Source of the DNA: Rebecca billardiae RCC1528 | Taxonomy: Eukaryota; Haptophyta | Reading direction: 5' to 3' | Assembly (NCBI GenBank): GCA_965240325.2 | Contig: OZ251224.1 | Coordinates: 4,278,001 to 4,342,000, forward strand | DNA length: 64,000 nucleotides | Shown here: piece after piece, positions 49,677 through 60,062 of the stretch | How positions within the stretch are numbered: position 1 is the stretch's first letter | Layout of the letters: each line of letters starts with the position of its first letter | Position numbers and translations under genes: made by a program | Notes under the pieces: generated by a model | Database searches by the model: none | Told to the model about the DNA's origin: nothing | What the model saw: the letters and a program-made list of their open reading frames with translations, nothing else

Positions 49677-51713
49677 TCAGAAGACGAACGGAATGAACTG
49701 ATACGGCACCGTCTTGCAGTAGCGCTCCCAGTCCTTGCCATACTTCTTGGCGCACCGCTCCGCGTCGCGCATCGCTCGGTGCATCAGGTGCGTGAAGAAG
49801 AAGGCGAAGTACATGAACGGGATCCACGAGCCGAACCTGCCGCGCACGGGCGGGCGGGAGGCGCGCGCGCGCACCGGCCGGCCGGCCGATCGAGTGAGGG
49901 AGGGGCTGCGCGCTGCGCGCTGCGGCAGGGCTGCTCGCTGGGCTGCTCGCTGGCGCCGCGCGCCCGGCGTCTGCGCGCGCCGGGCCGGCGCGCGGCTCGC
50001 TCGGCGCGCACCCGCAGATCAGCCCCCAGCACAACGACATGACCAGATCCGCGCAGTAGTGGATCTTGCGCGCGTACGCCCACCAGCCGCTGATGAGCAG
50101 CAGGGAGCCGCGCTCCGTCTTGATGTACTTGGGAGCCTTGAGCGTCTGCCACGGCAACTGGGGAAAGGCAAACGGCCGCGCGACGTACGTGCCTGCCAGG
50201 TGGGCGGGATGGGGCGGGCGGGCGCGGGCGCGGGCGGATGTGGGTGTGGCGGGGTTGGGTGGCGCGGGGATGGCGCGCCCCGCGCGCGGCGCGCGGCGCA
50301 CGCGCCATGGCCCGCCACCCGCTCGTGCCGTGCCGTGCGCCCGCGGCTCTGAGCGCCCGCGCTCGCGCGCGCGCGCACCAGACTGCTGCATTCGGAAATG
50401 ATTCTTCTGCGAGTTTGCCGTGTCCCAGACGTAGTACGCGAAGATGAGCGTGCCGTACAGCGTCGCGGTGTACCACGACGAGTGCTCGATCGGGCCGGCC
50501 ACCTTGGCCAGGTACACCGACTGGAAGCAGTACACGAAGGGCACACCTGCAGCGCGCACAGGCACGGCCGGCCGAAAAGAGCGGCGCCGGCCACACGGCC
50601 CGGCCGCGCGTCTGAGCCGCACCGCCACCTCCGCCGCACGGCGGCTGGGCTTGCGCGGCGCGGCGCACCCGCAAAGTTCCAGAAGATCAGCATCCAGCCG
50701 TTCTTCTCGTAGAAGATGTCCCACGTGGACGGGATGCACTCCTGGCGCGCAACGAGCGGCGCGGGGCGAGCGACGGCCGAGGGCGGCCGGGCGTGCGGCG
50801 GGCGGTGCTTGAGCTGTGCGCGCCGCCACGCCGCGCCGCCCGTCGTGGCGCGTGGCCCGCCCCGCGCGCACGCGCGGCCCGCCCCGCGCCCCGCCTCGCG
50901 CGCGCGCCCTCGCACCTCGCCCTTCATGCACGCGTTCGTGTACAGCCCGTGCGCCAGGCAGAGGAACAGGATCGGGTACGAAACGGAGCCGTGCTGCTCA
51001 AACATGTACGCGGCGCACGAGGTGGTGAGGAAGAAGAGGAGCATCCACGAGATGCGGATCTCGGCGAACATCTTGAGGTCGAGCGAGCCGATCCGCGGGT
51101 TGAGGCACGCGCCCATGAAGAAGTCGTACAGCACGTTGCCGCTCATGCGGTACTGCTTGCCCATCGCGATCGTGATCACGTACGTCAAGATGGCAATCAC
51201 GTTGCCCGAGATCACGGAGACGGACAGCAGCGGGCCGTAGTGGTGCATCAGCGTGGACCAGGGGAAGAGGCCGCTCCACTGGAGGTAGATCCACAGCGCC
51301 AGCGTGATGTACCACGCGAGCAGCGCGTTGCAGTTGTACTCCAGCTGCTTGCCGCCCTCGTGCTCGAGCGGCAGCCCTTTCATCACCACGCCCGGGCACA
51401 CGTACTGCAGCAGCGCCTCGAAGAGCACGAAGCCCCAGTACATCTTGAAGGCGTAGGCAGTCGGGAACGCGCCCTCCCATATGTGCCCTGCCAATCTCCG
51501 CGCGAACGGCAATAGATCGCTCAGCCCGCTCGGGTACGCGACGCCGCCGTCGTAGTACGTGAGGCAGATCCAGCAGTAGTACACGAGGCAGTGCGAGAAG
51601 ATCATGATGCCGACGACGCCCCACGGGCCGCCGAACTCCCACTCCTCGGTGTGCTGCTTCTGCCGCTTGGCTGGCGCCCCATTCTTCGCCCCATTCTTCG
51701 CGTCCGAGCTCAT
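49677..51713 (-). CDS. ERG4/ERG24-family sterol reductase
   Basis: Five exons: 51713-50916, 50741-50669, 50546-50379, 50192-50012 and 49836-49677; all phases match, 459 aa. The protein is hydrophobic with about eight to ten membrane helices. Family motifs: EFGGPWGVVGIMIFSHC near the N-terminus, LNPRIGSLDLKMFAEIRISW, GWMLIFWNFAGVPFVYCFQS across an intron, KNHFRMQQSGTYVARPFAFP, LLLISGWWAYARKIHYCADL, and the C-terminal AKKYGKDWERYCKTVPYQFI. These belong to the ERG4/ERG24 family, NADPH-dependent reductases of the ER. The pattern is closer to ERG4 (C-24(28) double bond, the last step to ergosterol-type sterols) than to the C-14 reductase, but a choice needs alignment. A foldback transposon begins about 160 bp upstream of the start codon. 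Confidence 0.9.
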
Positions 51714-51869
51714 CTGCGCGAGCGCGTGGTCGACGAGCTTCGCGAAAGCGGAATGAGCGCGATGGATTCGTCCACTACCCCCATAGTCCCATACGGTTCT
51801 CACCAGCACGATCGAAATATTCGGCCCGGACCATCACGGTTCAGCGCAGTTCCGGTGGGCACATCTTGC

Positions 51870-51874
51870 CGACT
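51870..51874. repeat. Target-site duplication CGACT, left copy
   Basis: Matches the 5 bp directly after the right arm (52936-52940). Confidence 0.75.
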
Positions 51875-52935
51875 GAGGCCACTTCACCGAAATCCAGGTT
51901 GGGGAGGATCTCCGCTGCACTGGTGGGGAGGATGTCATCCTCCCCGCTCGCCACGGCTGGGGAGGATGTCCGCCGCGCTGTCCGGTCTTTCGCCGCTGAC
52001 AAAACTTTCGAAAACGAAAGTCGCGCCATGGCGGACCCGGTGTTCCCGCCCGGCGGCGAAAGGGGCGCGGGGCCGGTGGCTCGCGATCCGAAGGGCAGTA
52101 GCTCGCGACCTCGCTTGGGCGGTGGCAGCGGCGCTGTGGCACGGCGTGTACCATCCGCGCGGCTGTGCGCGATCGCGCGGTCCCGTTCGTCGCCACGCCG
52201 CGCGCGACCGTTCACGCCACAGTCTTTCCGCACTGGCATGCACCCGTTGCAAGCGCATGACGGCGGAGAGCTCAGAGAGCCCGTCACGCGCGTGACGACC
52301 GTGTGGGATGGGTTGTACAGCTTGTCTTCATGTTCAGGGAGGCACGCGCCGGCCCATGAGGCGGGCATGAGGATCATGGACGGCTGCTGTACTGTCCACA
52401 ACTCCATGGCCGTGTGGCTTTCAGCAGTTAGGAATGGTCTGAACGTTGGATGGGCTCATCAGAAAGCCTACGAAGGGCAGCCTTCATATCGGCACAACCC
52501 ATCCCACACGGTCGTCACGCGCGTGACGGGCTCTCTGAGCTCTCCGCCGTCATGCGCTTGCAACGGGTGCATGCCAGTGCGGAAAGACTGTGGCGTGAAC
52601 GGTCGCGCGCGGCGTGGCGACGAACGGGACCGCGCGATCGCGCACAGCCGCGCGGATGGTACACGCCGTGCCACAGCGCCGCTGCCACCGCCCAAGCGAG
52701 GTCGCGAGCTACTGCCCTTCGGATCGCGAGCCACCGGCCCCGCGCCCCTTTCGCCGCCGGGCGGGAACACCGGGTCCGCCATGGCGCGACTTTCGTTTTC
52801 GAAAGTTTTGTCAGCGGCGAAAGACCGGACAGCGCGGCGGACATCCTCCCCAGCCGTGGCGAGCGGGGAGGATGACATCCTCCCCACCAGTGCAGCGGAG
52901 ATCCTCCCCAACCTGGATTTCGGTGAAGTGGCCTC
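51875..52935. mobile_element. Foldback transposon with 442-bp inverted arms and 5-bp target duplication
   Basis: Left arm 51875-52316 and right arm 52494-52935 are reverse complements over 442 bp, with no mismatch noticed by eye, separated by 177 bp of unrelated sequence. The outer edges start GAGGCCACTTCACCGAAATC. Immediately outside both arms is CGACT (51870-51874 and 52936-52940), a target-site duplication. Near each end GGGGAGGAT occurs several times with an inverted copy, like transposase-binding subterminal repeats. No protein is encoded in the 177-bp loop; the open frames in the arms mirror each other. A non-autonomous element with very long inverted arms is the best description. It sits between the sterol reductase and ABC1K start codons. 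Confidence 0.88.
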
Positions 52936-52940
52936 CGACT
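52936..52940. repeat. Target-site duplication CGACT, right copy
   Basis: Matches the 5 bp directly before the left arm (51870-51874). Confidence 0.75.
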
Positions 52941-53217
52941 ACGAGATCGGCCGTCGCGACGAGATTTTATTGATGAGCCCGACGACAAGCGACGACAAAT
53001 GATGGCCGCAAAAATACTCCGGGCGCCATCGTGGTTCCGTCCCCTCGCCTTTTGTCGCGCGCGCGCGGCTGCAGAGGGAAAAAGCAACGCCGGCGAATTT
53101 GAAATTAAAGGCGGGCAATCATTGCCCGTCAACCCGAAGCTTTGGGCAGCCGTGCGTGCTCGGCGGTGTGGGCAGGCAGCAGCCTTCGGGGGCGGCGCGC
53201 TGGCCGTCCGTGCGAGC

Positions 53218-55896
53218 ATGTGGGCCGGTCGAGCGCGAGGAGGCGGCTCGGGCGCGCGCGCGTGCGCGCTCGTGCTACTGTGCTCGCTCGCCGCGTCTTC
53301 GGCGTGGAACGTCGAGCTGCACGCCAGGCACGCGTCGCTCGTGCGGCCGGCGGCGAGGCGAGGGCCGCGTATCCAGCTGGACAGCACGGGCTCGGTGCTG
53401 AGCGAGGACTCGCACGCGGTGGAGGACGTCGAGGCGCAGGAGGGCCTCCCGCACGAGCCCGACGCGATCGACGCGGCGGCGGGCACCGCCGCGGTCACGG
53501 GCGCGCGCGTCGCGAGGCGCGACGAGGCGGTCGAGCTGTCGTGGGAGCGGCTGTCGATGCAGTTCTCCGTGCTGCCGAGGATGCTGCTCTCCCGGCCGAA
53601 GCGCGGGTCGAAGGCGGCGGCCATGCTGCCCGAGACCGACGGCCTCGGCGTGCCCGGCCTGCTCATGGTCAAGCGCACCTCCAGAATATGGGCGTTCCTC
53701 TCGCGCATGATTGTGCGGATGACGCTCGGCGCCAAGCTCTCGGAGAAGGACCAGACCAACCTGGCGAAGGAGTGCACGCAGGGGCTGATCGCGCTCGGCC
53801 CGACGTTCATCAAGCTCGGCCAGCTCCTCTCCACCCGCGTCGACGTGATGCCCCCCGCGTACATCGACGAGCTCGCCACGCTGCAGGACAACTGCCCTCC
53901 CTTCCCGCTCTCCGAGGTGAAGGCGATCATCGACGAGGACCTCGGCCCGGGCAAGTTCGTGCAGTTCGACGAGAAGCCGCTCGCCGCGGCGTCGCTCGGG
54001 CAGGTGCACCTCGCGACCACCGCCGAGGGCGAGCGCGTCGCCGTCAAGGTGCAGCGCCCCGGGCTGCGCGAGCTCTTCTCAGTCGACCTGAAGAACCTGC
54101 AGGTGCTGAGCGAGGTCGCGATGAGCCTCGACCGCACGCCCGACCGCGTGCTGCGCGACTGGCGCGAGATCTTCGCGCAGAACGCGCGGATCATCTACGA
54201 GGAGATCGACTACGAGCGCGAGGCGCGCAACGCGCAGCAGTTCGCCGAGAACTTCGCCGACGTGCCGTGGCTGCGCGTGCCGCGCGTGTACACAAACTAC
54301 TCGAGCGCGCGCGTGCTCACGATGGAATACGTGCCCGGCGTCAAGATCAACGCGGTGGCGGAGATCGACAAGCTGGGGCTCGACCGGAAGAAGCTCGCGT
54401 CGTACGCGGCGGAGGTGCGACCGCGCGACGCGCGACGCGCCGCGACGCGCCGCCGCCGCCGCCTCGCTCACGCGCGCGGCCGCCCGCCGCCCGCCGCCCG
54501 CCGCGCGCGCCGCGCCGCGCCGCGCCGCTTGCCCTCCTGTCTGTGGCGCTTGCCCTCCTGTCTGTGTTGGTGTGCGCTTTGTGCCGCACTGCCGCAGTCG
54601 TACTTGATCCAGCTGCTGCGCTTCGGCTTCTTCCACTGCGACCCGCACCCGGGCAACGTGGCGTGCGAGGCGGTGCCCTCGGAGGGCGGCGGCCAGCCCG
54701 AGCCGCGCATCATCCTGTACGACTACGGCATGATGGGCCAGCTGAGCGCCGAGCTCAAGGCGGGGCTGGTCAAGGGCTTCTTTGCCGTCTACGAGAAGGA
54801 CCACGTCGCGCTGGCGGACGCGCTGTACGAGGCGGAGCTGCTCGGACGGGACACGGACAGGCGCGCGCTCTCACGCACGCGCGCACACACCGCGCGCTCC
54901 GCCCACACACACGCACACACACACGCACGCACACACGCCCACGCGCGCACACACACGCCCACACGCGCGCACACACACACGCGCACACACACACGCACAC
55001 ACACACACGCACACGCGCACACACACGCACACACGCACACACGCAGGCTCTCCGTGGAGATCATCGCAAAGTACTTCTGCGACACGTTCGCCAAGCGGTT
55101 CGCGCTCGAGCGCAAGTCGCTGCCCGCCGACAAGGGCACGCGCGCGCGCATGCGCATCGCCGCGATGCAGTCGATCGGCCAAGAGCTCGCGGCGATCGGC
55201 GGCGAGCGGCCGTTCCGCTACCCGGAGGCGTTCCCGTTCATCCTGCGCGCGTTCACTGCGCTCGAGGGGATCGGCAAGTCGCTGGACGACGAGTACGACG
55301 TGTACCGCGTCGCGCGGCGGTACATCCCGCAGCTCGTCGACCTGAAGGACGGCAACGCGGCGCTCACCGCGGTGAAGGCCGTGCAGAAGAAGTGCGCGCC
55401 GCATCGCCGCACCGCCGCACCGCCGCACCCGAGCCGAGCGCGCGCCCCCGCGCCGGCCGCGTCGGCACCGCTCACTCGGCGCCGCGCCGCGCGCGCTCAC
55501 GCGCGCCGCGCCCTCCCGCCTGCGTGCAGGCTCGGCCTCACGGGCGAGGACCTGGCCGGCCTCGTCCTCTTCCCGCGCAAAATCACCGGGCTGCAGAAAT
55601 TCACCAAGCGGCTCGAGAGCGGCGAGCTCAAGCTGCGCGTGCGCGCGCTCGAGGTGGAGCGCGCGCTCTTCCGCGCGCTGCTGCTCAACAAGGCGTCCGC
55701 GTACGGCATCGGCGCGTGCGTGCTGATGAACGCCGGGCTGGCGCTGCACGTGATGGTCGGGAGGGTATTCGGGCTGCCGCAGCTCGTGGCGGGCGGCACC
55801 ATCTACTGCCTCGTGCGCGCGGCCATCTGCCTCGTCAAGCTGCAGAGAGTGCTGCGCGACGAGAGCAACCGCTACTACAACTCGTACATCGGCTGA
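53218..55896 (+). CDS. ABC1/UbiB-family atypical kinase, probably plastid
   Basis: Four exons: 53218-54414, 54598-54860, 55047-55391 and 55530-55896 (723 aa). A signal-like N-terminus ([14 protein letters not shown]) and a long variable leader suggest secondary-plastid import. ABC1 signatures: [15 protein letters not shown] (the KxGQ motif, Lys near residue 199), AAASLGQVH (Ala-rich loop in place of the kinase P-loop), [18 protein letters not shown] and LYDYGMMGQ (the DFG equivalent). Two hydrophobic segments near the C-terminus could anchor it to membranes. The family includes ABC1K proteins of plastoglobules and thylakoids and mitochondrial COQ8, which support prenyl-quinone synthesis. Intron 2 has a GC donor (CAG then GCGCGC), ends in AG, and is largely a CA/CG repeat. 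The C-terminal intron uses GTGCG. Confidence 0.92.
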   Translation: MWAGRARGGGSGARACALVLLCSLAASSAWNVELHARHASLVRPAARRGPRIQLDSTGSVLSEDSHAVEDVEAQEGLPHEPDAIDAAAGTAAVTGARVARRDEAVELSWERLSMQFSVLPRMLLSRPKRGSKAAAMLPETDGLGVPGLLMVKRTSRIWAFLSRMIVRMTLGAKLSEKDQTNLAKECTQGLIALGPTFIKLGQLLSTRVDVMPPAYIDELATLQDNCPPFPLSEVKAIIDEDLGPGKFVQFDEKPLAAASLGQVHLATTAEGERVAVKVQRPGLRELFSVDLKNLQVLSEVAMSLDRTPDRVLRDWREIFAQNARIIYEEIDYEREARNAQQFAENFADVPWLRVPRVYTNYSSARVLTMEYVPGVKINAVAEIDKLGLDRKKLASYAAEVRPRDARRAATRRRRRLAHARGRPPPAARRARRAAPRRLPSCLWRLPSCLCWCALCAALPQSYLIQLLRFGFFHCDPHPGNVACEAVPSEGGGQPEPRIILYDYGMMGQLSAELKAGLVKGFFAVYEKDHVALADALYEAELLGRDTDRRALSRTRAHTARSAHTHAHTHARTHAHARTHTPTRAHTHTRTHTRTHTHAHAHTHAHTHTRRLSVEIIAKYFCDTFAKRFALERKSLPADKGTRARMRIAAMQSIGQELAAIGGERPFRYPEAFPFILRAFTALEGIGKSLDDEYDVYRVARRYIPQLVDLKDGNAALTAVKAVQKKCAPHRRTAAPPHPSRARAPAPAASAPLTRRRAARAHARRALPPACRLGLTGEDLAGLVLFPRKITGLQKFTKRLESGELKLRVRALEVERALFRALLLNKASAYGIGACVLMNAGLALHVMVGRVFGLPQLVAGGTIYCLVRAAICLVKLQRVLRDESNRYYNSYIG
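54889..55045. repeat. (AC)-rich microsatellite filling intron 2 of the ABC1K gene
   Basis: Interleaved ACAC and ACGC units occupy most of the intron between 54861 and 55046, leaving few other bases. Read through, it gives a false His/Thr/Arg-rich protein. Confidence 0.9.
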
Positions 55897-56843
55897 CACT
55901 GCTGGACGCAAAACGCTGCATGCGCGAGCAGCCGACGCTGCGTGCGCACCGCGCAGGCGGCTGGAGTTTGGGGCTCGTCCTCAGATGATGACATATGTGG
56001 CGCCGATCGGATGTCATCGTGCCGCGCGCTGTGTTACTAGTGTCACAGTAGAGTGTGTAATAACGCCGATATGACATCATCAGTAAGTCGGCTGACGCCG
56101 GGACTGGCGCGAGTCGTTTATATATATATATACATTACTCGATCGTTATTTCCGCAGCCAGAATCCCAGATTCCCGACGAGCAGTACGGCCTGTTAGTAC
56201 GGTAGTGTACCGCGTGTCCGTGAGTACTCACTCGTAACACTGAGTAGGCCTTAGTCGGGCTGTCAGTGTCATCATAGCACCGTAGCAGCTAGCATCATCG
56301 GATCACATGGCCCTGAGTGCCACGCGCCACTGGCGGCCCACTGCGCCCACTGGCCACTGCCGAGGCCTCGGCTCACTTAGACACCGGAATAAGTCTAGTC
56401 GTATAGCACTGCTAATAGCAGGCCGGACTGCTAAGTGGCTATATATATGTCTATACTAATGTATATATATATACATATATACTAACTAAGTCTATGGTAG
56501 CAGATGAGTCTAGAGCAGCCGTAGTAGTATAGTAGCTAGTCTAGCTACTGCTATGACGACGACTACTCATCAGTTACTCAGCTCACTTCGGTGGCACCGC
56601 TCCGATCGGGACATGGCAGCGCCCGGTGCCGCGGGTCACAGTAGTTCAGTAGTCGGAAAGCGCGCTCGTCATCAGCAGTCACCACTGCGCTGCGAGCGCG
56701 CGAGGCGACGATGGCACATAAATAATATGCGCGGTGACGTGCCGCTGCTGCTGAGACGACGACGATTCTTGACGACGACAATGCGCCAACAATGATGCGC
56801 GATGGCCACGAGCGCCCACCATGCCGCCAGCGGCGCCGGTGGC
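55897..56843. other. Spacer between convergent genes
   Basis: Unique lower-G+C sequence with TATATA words near 56120-56130 and 56445-56480. No gene or RNA recognised. Confidence 0.55.
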
Positions 56844-58616
56844 TCAGCGCACCCACGGGCTGCCCAGGCCGAAGACGTCGAGCGCGCCCATCACCGCCTT
56901 GTTGAGCGCGCGCCCGCCCACCACCTGCGGCTCGTCCTCGCGCACGGGCAGCACGTCCGGCTGCGCGCCCAGGCCGAGCGCGCCCGCCGCCTGCAGCCCT
57001 GAGACAAAGGCGCGCTCCTGGCAGAGGCCCTTGGCGCCGTGCTCGCGCGCGCCCATCTTGACCCAGTCGCCCGCGCAGACGAGGTTGGGCACCGACGTCT
57101 GCAGCGGCGGCCGCCGCGCGTACGAGCCCGGCGCGAACCACGAGACCGCGCCGGGGTAGCGGCCGACCCAGCTGTCGAGCGCGCGCGCGCCCCTGAAGCC
57201 GGGCACGGCCGCGGGCAGCAGATCGTCGAGCAGCAGGGCGACGAGGTCGGCGTCGGCCATGGGCAGGAGCGCGCCCGCGTTGTAGAAGTCGCACGCCAGC
57301 ACCGAGCCCTGCGGCTCCTCCCCCGCCCACAGCTCCCCCTCGTCCTCCGCCTGCAGCTGGTCGAGCATGAAGAACGTGCCGCCCGCGCCGCGCAGCGCGG
57401 GGAAGCGCGAGAGAACGTTGGCGGGCGTGCGCGTGGGCACGTAGCGGTCGAGCCAGATGCGGCAGGAGATGACGTCGATGGTGGGCATCGAGCCGGCGGC
57501 GGCGAGCTCGGGGCACGCGCGCGCGAGCTCGGGCGAGCCGCGCACCACCGCGCCCATCCCCTTCGCCCCGAGCGCGAGCACCACCGCGCTCAGCCCGTGC
57601 AGCTCCTCCTCAGCCGCGCCCTCCGCACCGCCGCCCTCCGCACCGCCGCCGCCGCCCGCGCGCTTGTACGTGAGCCCGGCGGCGCGCCCGCGCTCGAGCT
57701 TGAGCGAGGTGACGTACGCGCCGCCGCGCACGTCGAGGGCGTACCGCTGCTGCAGCCGCTGCGCGAGCGGCGCGACCAGCAGCTCCGCGTTGCTCCGCCG
57801 CTTGATCCAGCGCACGTCGAAGGAGTCCTGGTGCGCCAGCGCGTAGTAGTAGAGGAGCTCCATCGTCACGGCGGCGCTCAGCTCCTCGGGTGGCTTGAAG
57901 AGGCCGACGAGCAGCGTGGGCCGGATGAAGTCGTCGACGAGGCGCTGGGACAGCCCCATCGCCACGAACAGGTCGTGCGCCGACATCCGGTCGTACGCCT
58001 CGAACGTCTTCTCGTCGCGCGCAAAGTCGAGCGTCGCGTACAGCAGACCGACCATCGACGCGCGGTCGGGCAGCGGCAGCCGCTCGAAGAGCGGGAAGGT
58101 GGCGAGCACCTGCCCGAGGGGCGAGGGGAGCGTGGGGAACGCCGACTCGGAGAACACCGGCGCCGTCGCCTCCAGCCCCTCCGGCCCGTAGAAGGACGAG
58201 TTGGTGCACGGCGTGAAGACGTCAGCCTCGTCCAACCCGAGCTCGGCCACCAGCCGGTTGATGTTCGGGTAGTCGCGCCAGAAGCCGCGCACGCCGGGCT
58301 CGACGGGCTTGCCCGTGGGCGAGAGCATCGGCGTGGCGCCCGTCGGGTCGGGCACCGCGTCGAGGAGCGTCACGCGGCAGCCCTGCTCGCACAGCGCCTT
58401 GGCCGCGCCCCAGCCGCCCCAGCCGCCGCCCACCACGGCGACGTGCGGCCGGGTGTCCTCGGCGCTCGAGCCGGAGATGGCGGCGCGGGGCGCGCGGGGC
58501 GAGAGGGCCGAGGCGCGCGCGGGCGCGCCGGCCAGCCGCCGCGCGCTCGCCGCGGCGCACGCGCCGAGCAGCGCGCCGAGCAGCAGGGCGCGACGGTGCA
58601 TGCGCGCTGCGCACAT
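56844..58616 (-). CDS. FAD-dependent amine-oxidase/carotenoid-desaturase-like enzyme, plastid-targeted
   Basis: Single exon, 590 aa, ATG at 58616 (alternative at 58601). The N-terminus has a hydrophobic stretch (RALLLGALLGACAAASARRL) and a basic/Ala leader, as for import through a secondary plastid. The FAD-binding fold is clear: HVAVVGGGWGGWGAAKALCE (GGGWGGWG at 63-70) followed by CRVTLLDAVPDP. Mid-protein parts such as LVDDFIRPTLLVGLFKPPEE and the end part TSVPNLVCAGDWVKMGAREH with GAKGLCQERAFVSGLQAAGA match the phytoene/zeta-carotene desaturase superfamily, especially uncharacterised plant and cyanobacterial members. The last segment with the second dinucleotide motif is conserved. I infer a plastid oxidoreductase acting on an isoprenoid or related lipid; the exact reaction (desaturation, isomerisation, other) is open. 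Confidence 0.85.
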   Translation of the reverse strand: MCAARMHRRALLLGALLGACAAASARRLAGAPARASALSPRAPRAAISGSSAEDTRPHVAVVGGGWGGWGAAKALCEQGCRVTLLDAVPDPTGATPMLSPTGKPVEPGVRGFWRDYPNINRLVAELGLDEADVFTPCTNSSFYGPEGLEATAPVFSESAFPTLPSPLGQVLATFPLFERLPLPDRASMVGLLYATLDFARDEKTFEAYDRMSAHDLFVAMGLSQRLVDDFIRPTLLVGLFKPPEELSAAVTMELLYYYALAHQDSFDVRWIKRRSNAELLVAPLAQRLQQRYALDVRGGAYVTSLKLERGRAAGLTYKRAGGGGGAEGGGAEGAAEEELHGLSAVVLALGAKGMGAVVRGSPELARACPELAAAGSMPTIDVISCRIWLDRYVPTRTPANVLSRFPALRGAGGTFFMLDQLQAEDEGELWAGEEPQGSVLACDFYNAGALLPMADADLVALLLDDLLPAAVPGFRGARALDSWVGRYPGAVSWFAPGSYARRPPLQTSVPNLVCAGDWVKMGAREHGAKGLCQERAFVSGLQAAGALGLGAQPDVLPVREDEPQVVGGRALNKAVMGALDVFGLGSPWVR

Positions 58617-59230
58617 GATGACGATGGATGAATCCCGCGACGGCGTTGGTGGCGGGGCGCGCCGGCAGATTTCTGCAAGATTTGACGCCCAGCCCAGCCC
58701 GGGCGGCCAAAGCGGCCAAGGCGGTGTTCATGAGCTGGCTCCGCGAATGCTCGGGCGAGTTCTCACTTCTGATCAGTGGTGAGCAGCAGCGTAGTTGCCG
58801 TTGGCGAGTGATTATCATGTGGTGGGACCCGGGCACCCTGACCCTGCATTGTGACGTACAATTCGAGGGCCTCAGACTGTTGCTTCAAACACCAACGGTG
58901 ACTCCATCACGTGAGGCCTACCACATCTGGCGATATGCGCTCTATGCGTGTCTATCTATCTAGGACTCAACGTCGCTGAGGCTGCGTCAGACTGATGAGT
59001 CGGTCAGTCGGACGCGGGATGGCATGCCGCACATGCGTGACATGCGCGGCGACACTGCAGATGGCCAGGGCTCCCTCGCCCACAATCGATCCGTTGCAGG
59101 CTGCAAGAGACATCGCCGAGCACGCCGTCATGTGTGGACGCATACTCCATGCGATGCCTGCAGGCAGCTGCGGTGGCGCGAGCCGCATCAGTGGCGACAG
59201 CGGCCGTCCCTCCGCGCGTCGAGCGCGCGC
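58617..59230. other. Spacer, no gene seen
   Basis: The promoter of the FAD enzyme gene probably lies in the first few hundred bases. Open frames are short and not convincing. Confidence 0.5.
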
Positions 59231-59601
59231 TTACTTCTTCGCCGCGACGATCAGCGGGCCGACGTTGTCGCCGGTCGCCTCGTTGTGCTTCACGTGCGAG
59301 CCGTCGCAGTTCGGGAAGGTCGCCGACTTCCAGCACCGGCACATGACCAGCTTGCCGTCCACCTCCAGGTTGGTGACGACCTGCAGCACAAGCGCGGCGG
59401 CGCGGGCGCGCTCGTCAGCGATGCGCGCGGGCGTTTTGCTCGCGCCGCGCTGCGGCACACCTTGGGGTTGTCCAGGTCAATCTCCGTGTTGATCCGCGCG
59501 GCCTCCATGCGCACCGCGGCGCGACCGACGCGCGCCGCCGCCGGGCCCGAGAAGGCCTGAGCGAACGCCACGCAGAGGAGGAAAGCAAGCACACGCATCA
59601 T
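59231..59601 (-). CDS. CDGSH iron-sulfur (NEET) protein
   Basis: Two exons: 59601-59461 and 59380-59231 (96 aa), GTGTG donor and CTGCAG acceptor, phase 0. An N-terminal signal peptide ([20 protein letters not shown]) and the AFSGPAA cleavage region resemble the ASAFAP-type bipartite plastid signal of red-lineage algae. The mature part reads [20 protein letters not shown], then [20 protein letters not shown]. Ligands of the 2Fe-2S cluster are Cys61, Cys63, Cys72 and His76 (three Cys, one His). NEET proteins transfer clusters or electrons and act in iron homeostasis; plant NEET works in chloroplasts and mitochondria. The leader favours a plastid location. Its start codon faces the next gene's, 461 bp away. 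Confidence 0.95.
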
Positions 59602-60062
59602 CGTCACGGCCGTCCACGAGCAGGTTCCGCCGCAGGCAGGGGCGCTGCTGGGCGGATCAAGCCGTGCGATTCCCGCCGAAGGCATCGTCTCGAACGTTTT
59701 TTGGGCGAACGACGAAGCGGTGCCGTTCCGGAAGGCCTTGGAGTGCCGCAGCCGTCCGGAGTGGGTACGACGCTCGCGAGCGTCAACAGAAGAAACCAAG
59801 AAAGGCGGGCGCGCGTGATACATACAGCTTGAAACCGTCTCCTTCCAATCGCGAGCGACGCTGCTCGTCGGGCCTCGCGCCTGCCCTGTGCCCGCTGAAG
59901 TCCTATTGACACGGGTAACGTTTTCGCACTGCTCACCTTTTGCTCATAATAATAATCGTAGTACGCGGGTGCGAGACTCGAATAGGGACAATTGATCATA
60001 GGGAGGGAGCAAGCGCCGGGCGGGCCCGCAGCGCAAGCGAGAGGGCGGCCCCAAAAGGCAGC

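Noticed and set aside
51866-53002. 378-residue frame through the foldback element
   Set aside because: The same sequence appears mirrored in the other arm; it is read-through of an inverted repeat with no known domain.
54782-55345. His/Thr/Arg-rich frames over the CA repeat
   Set aside because: Intron microsatellite translated in several frames; ABC1K exons flank it in phase.
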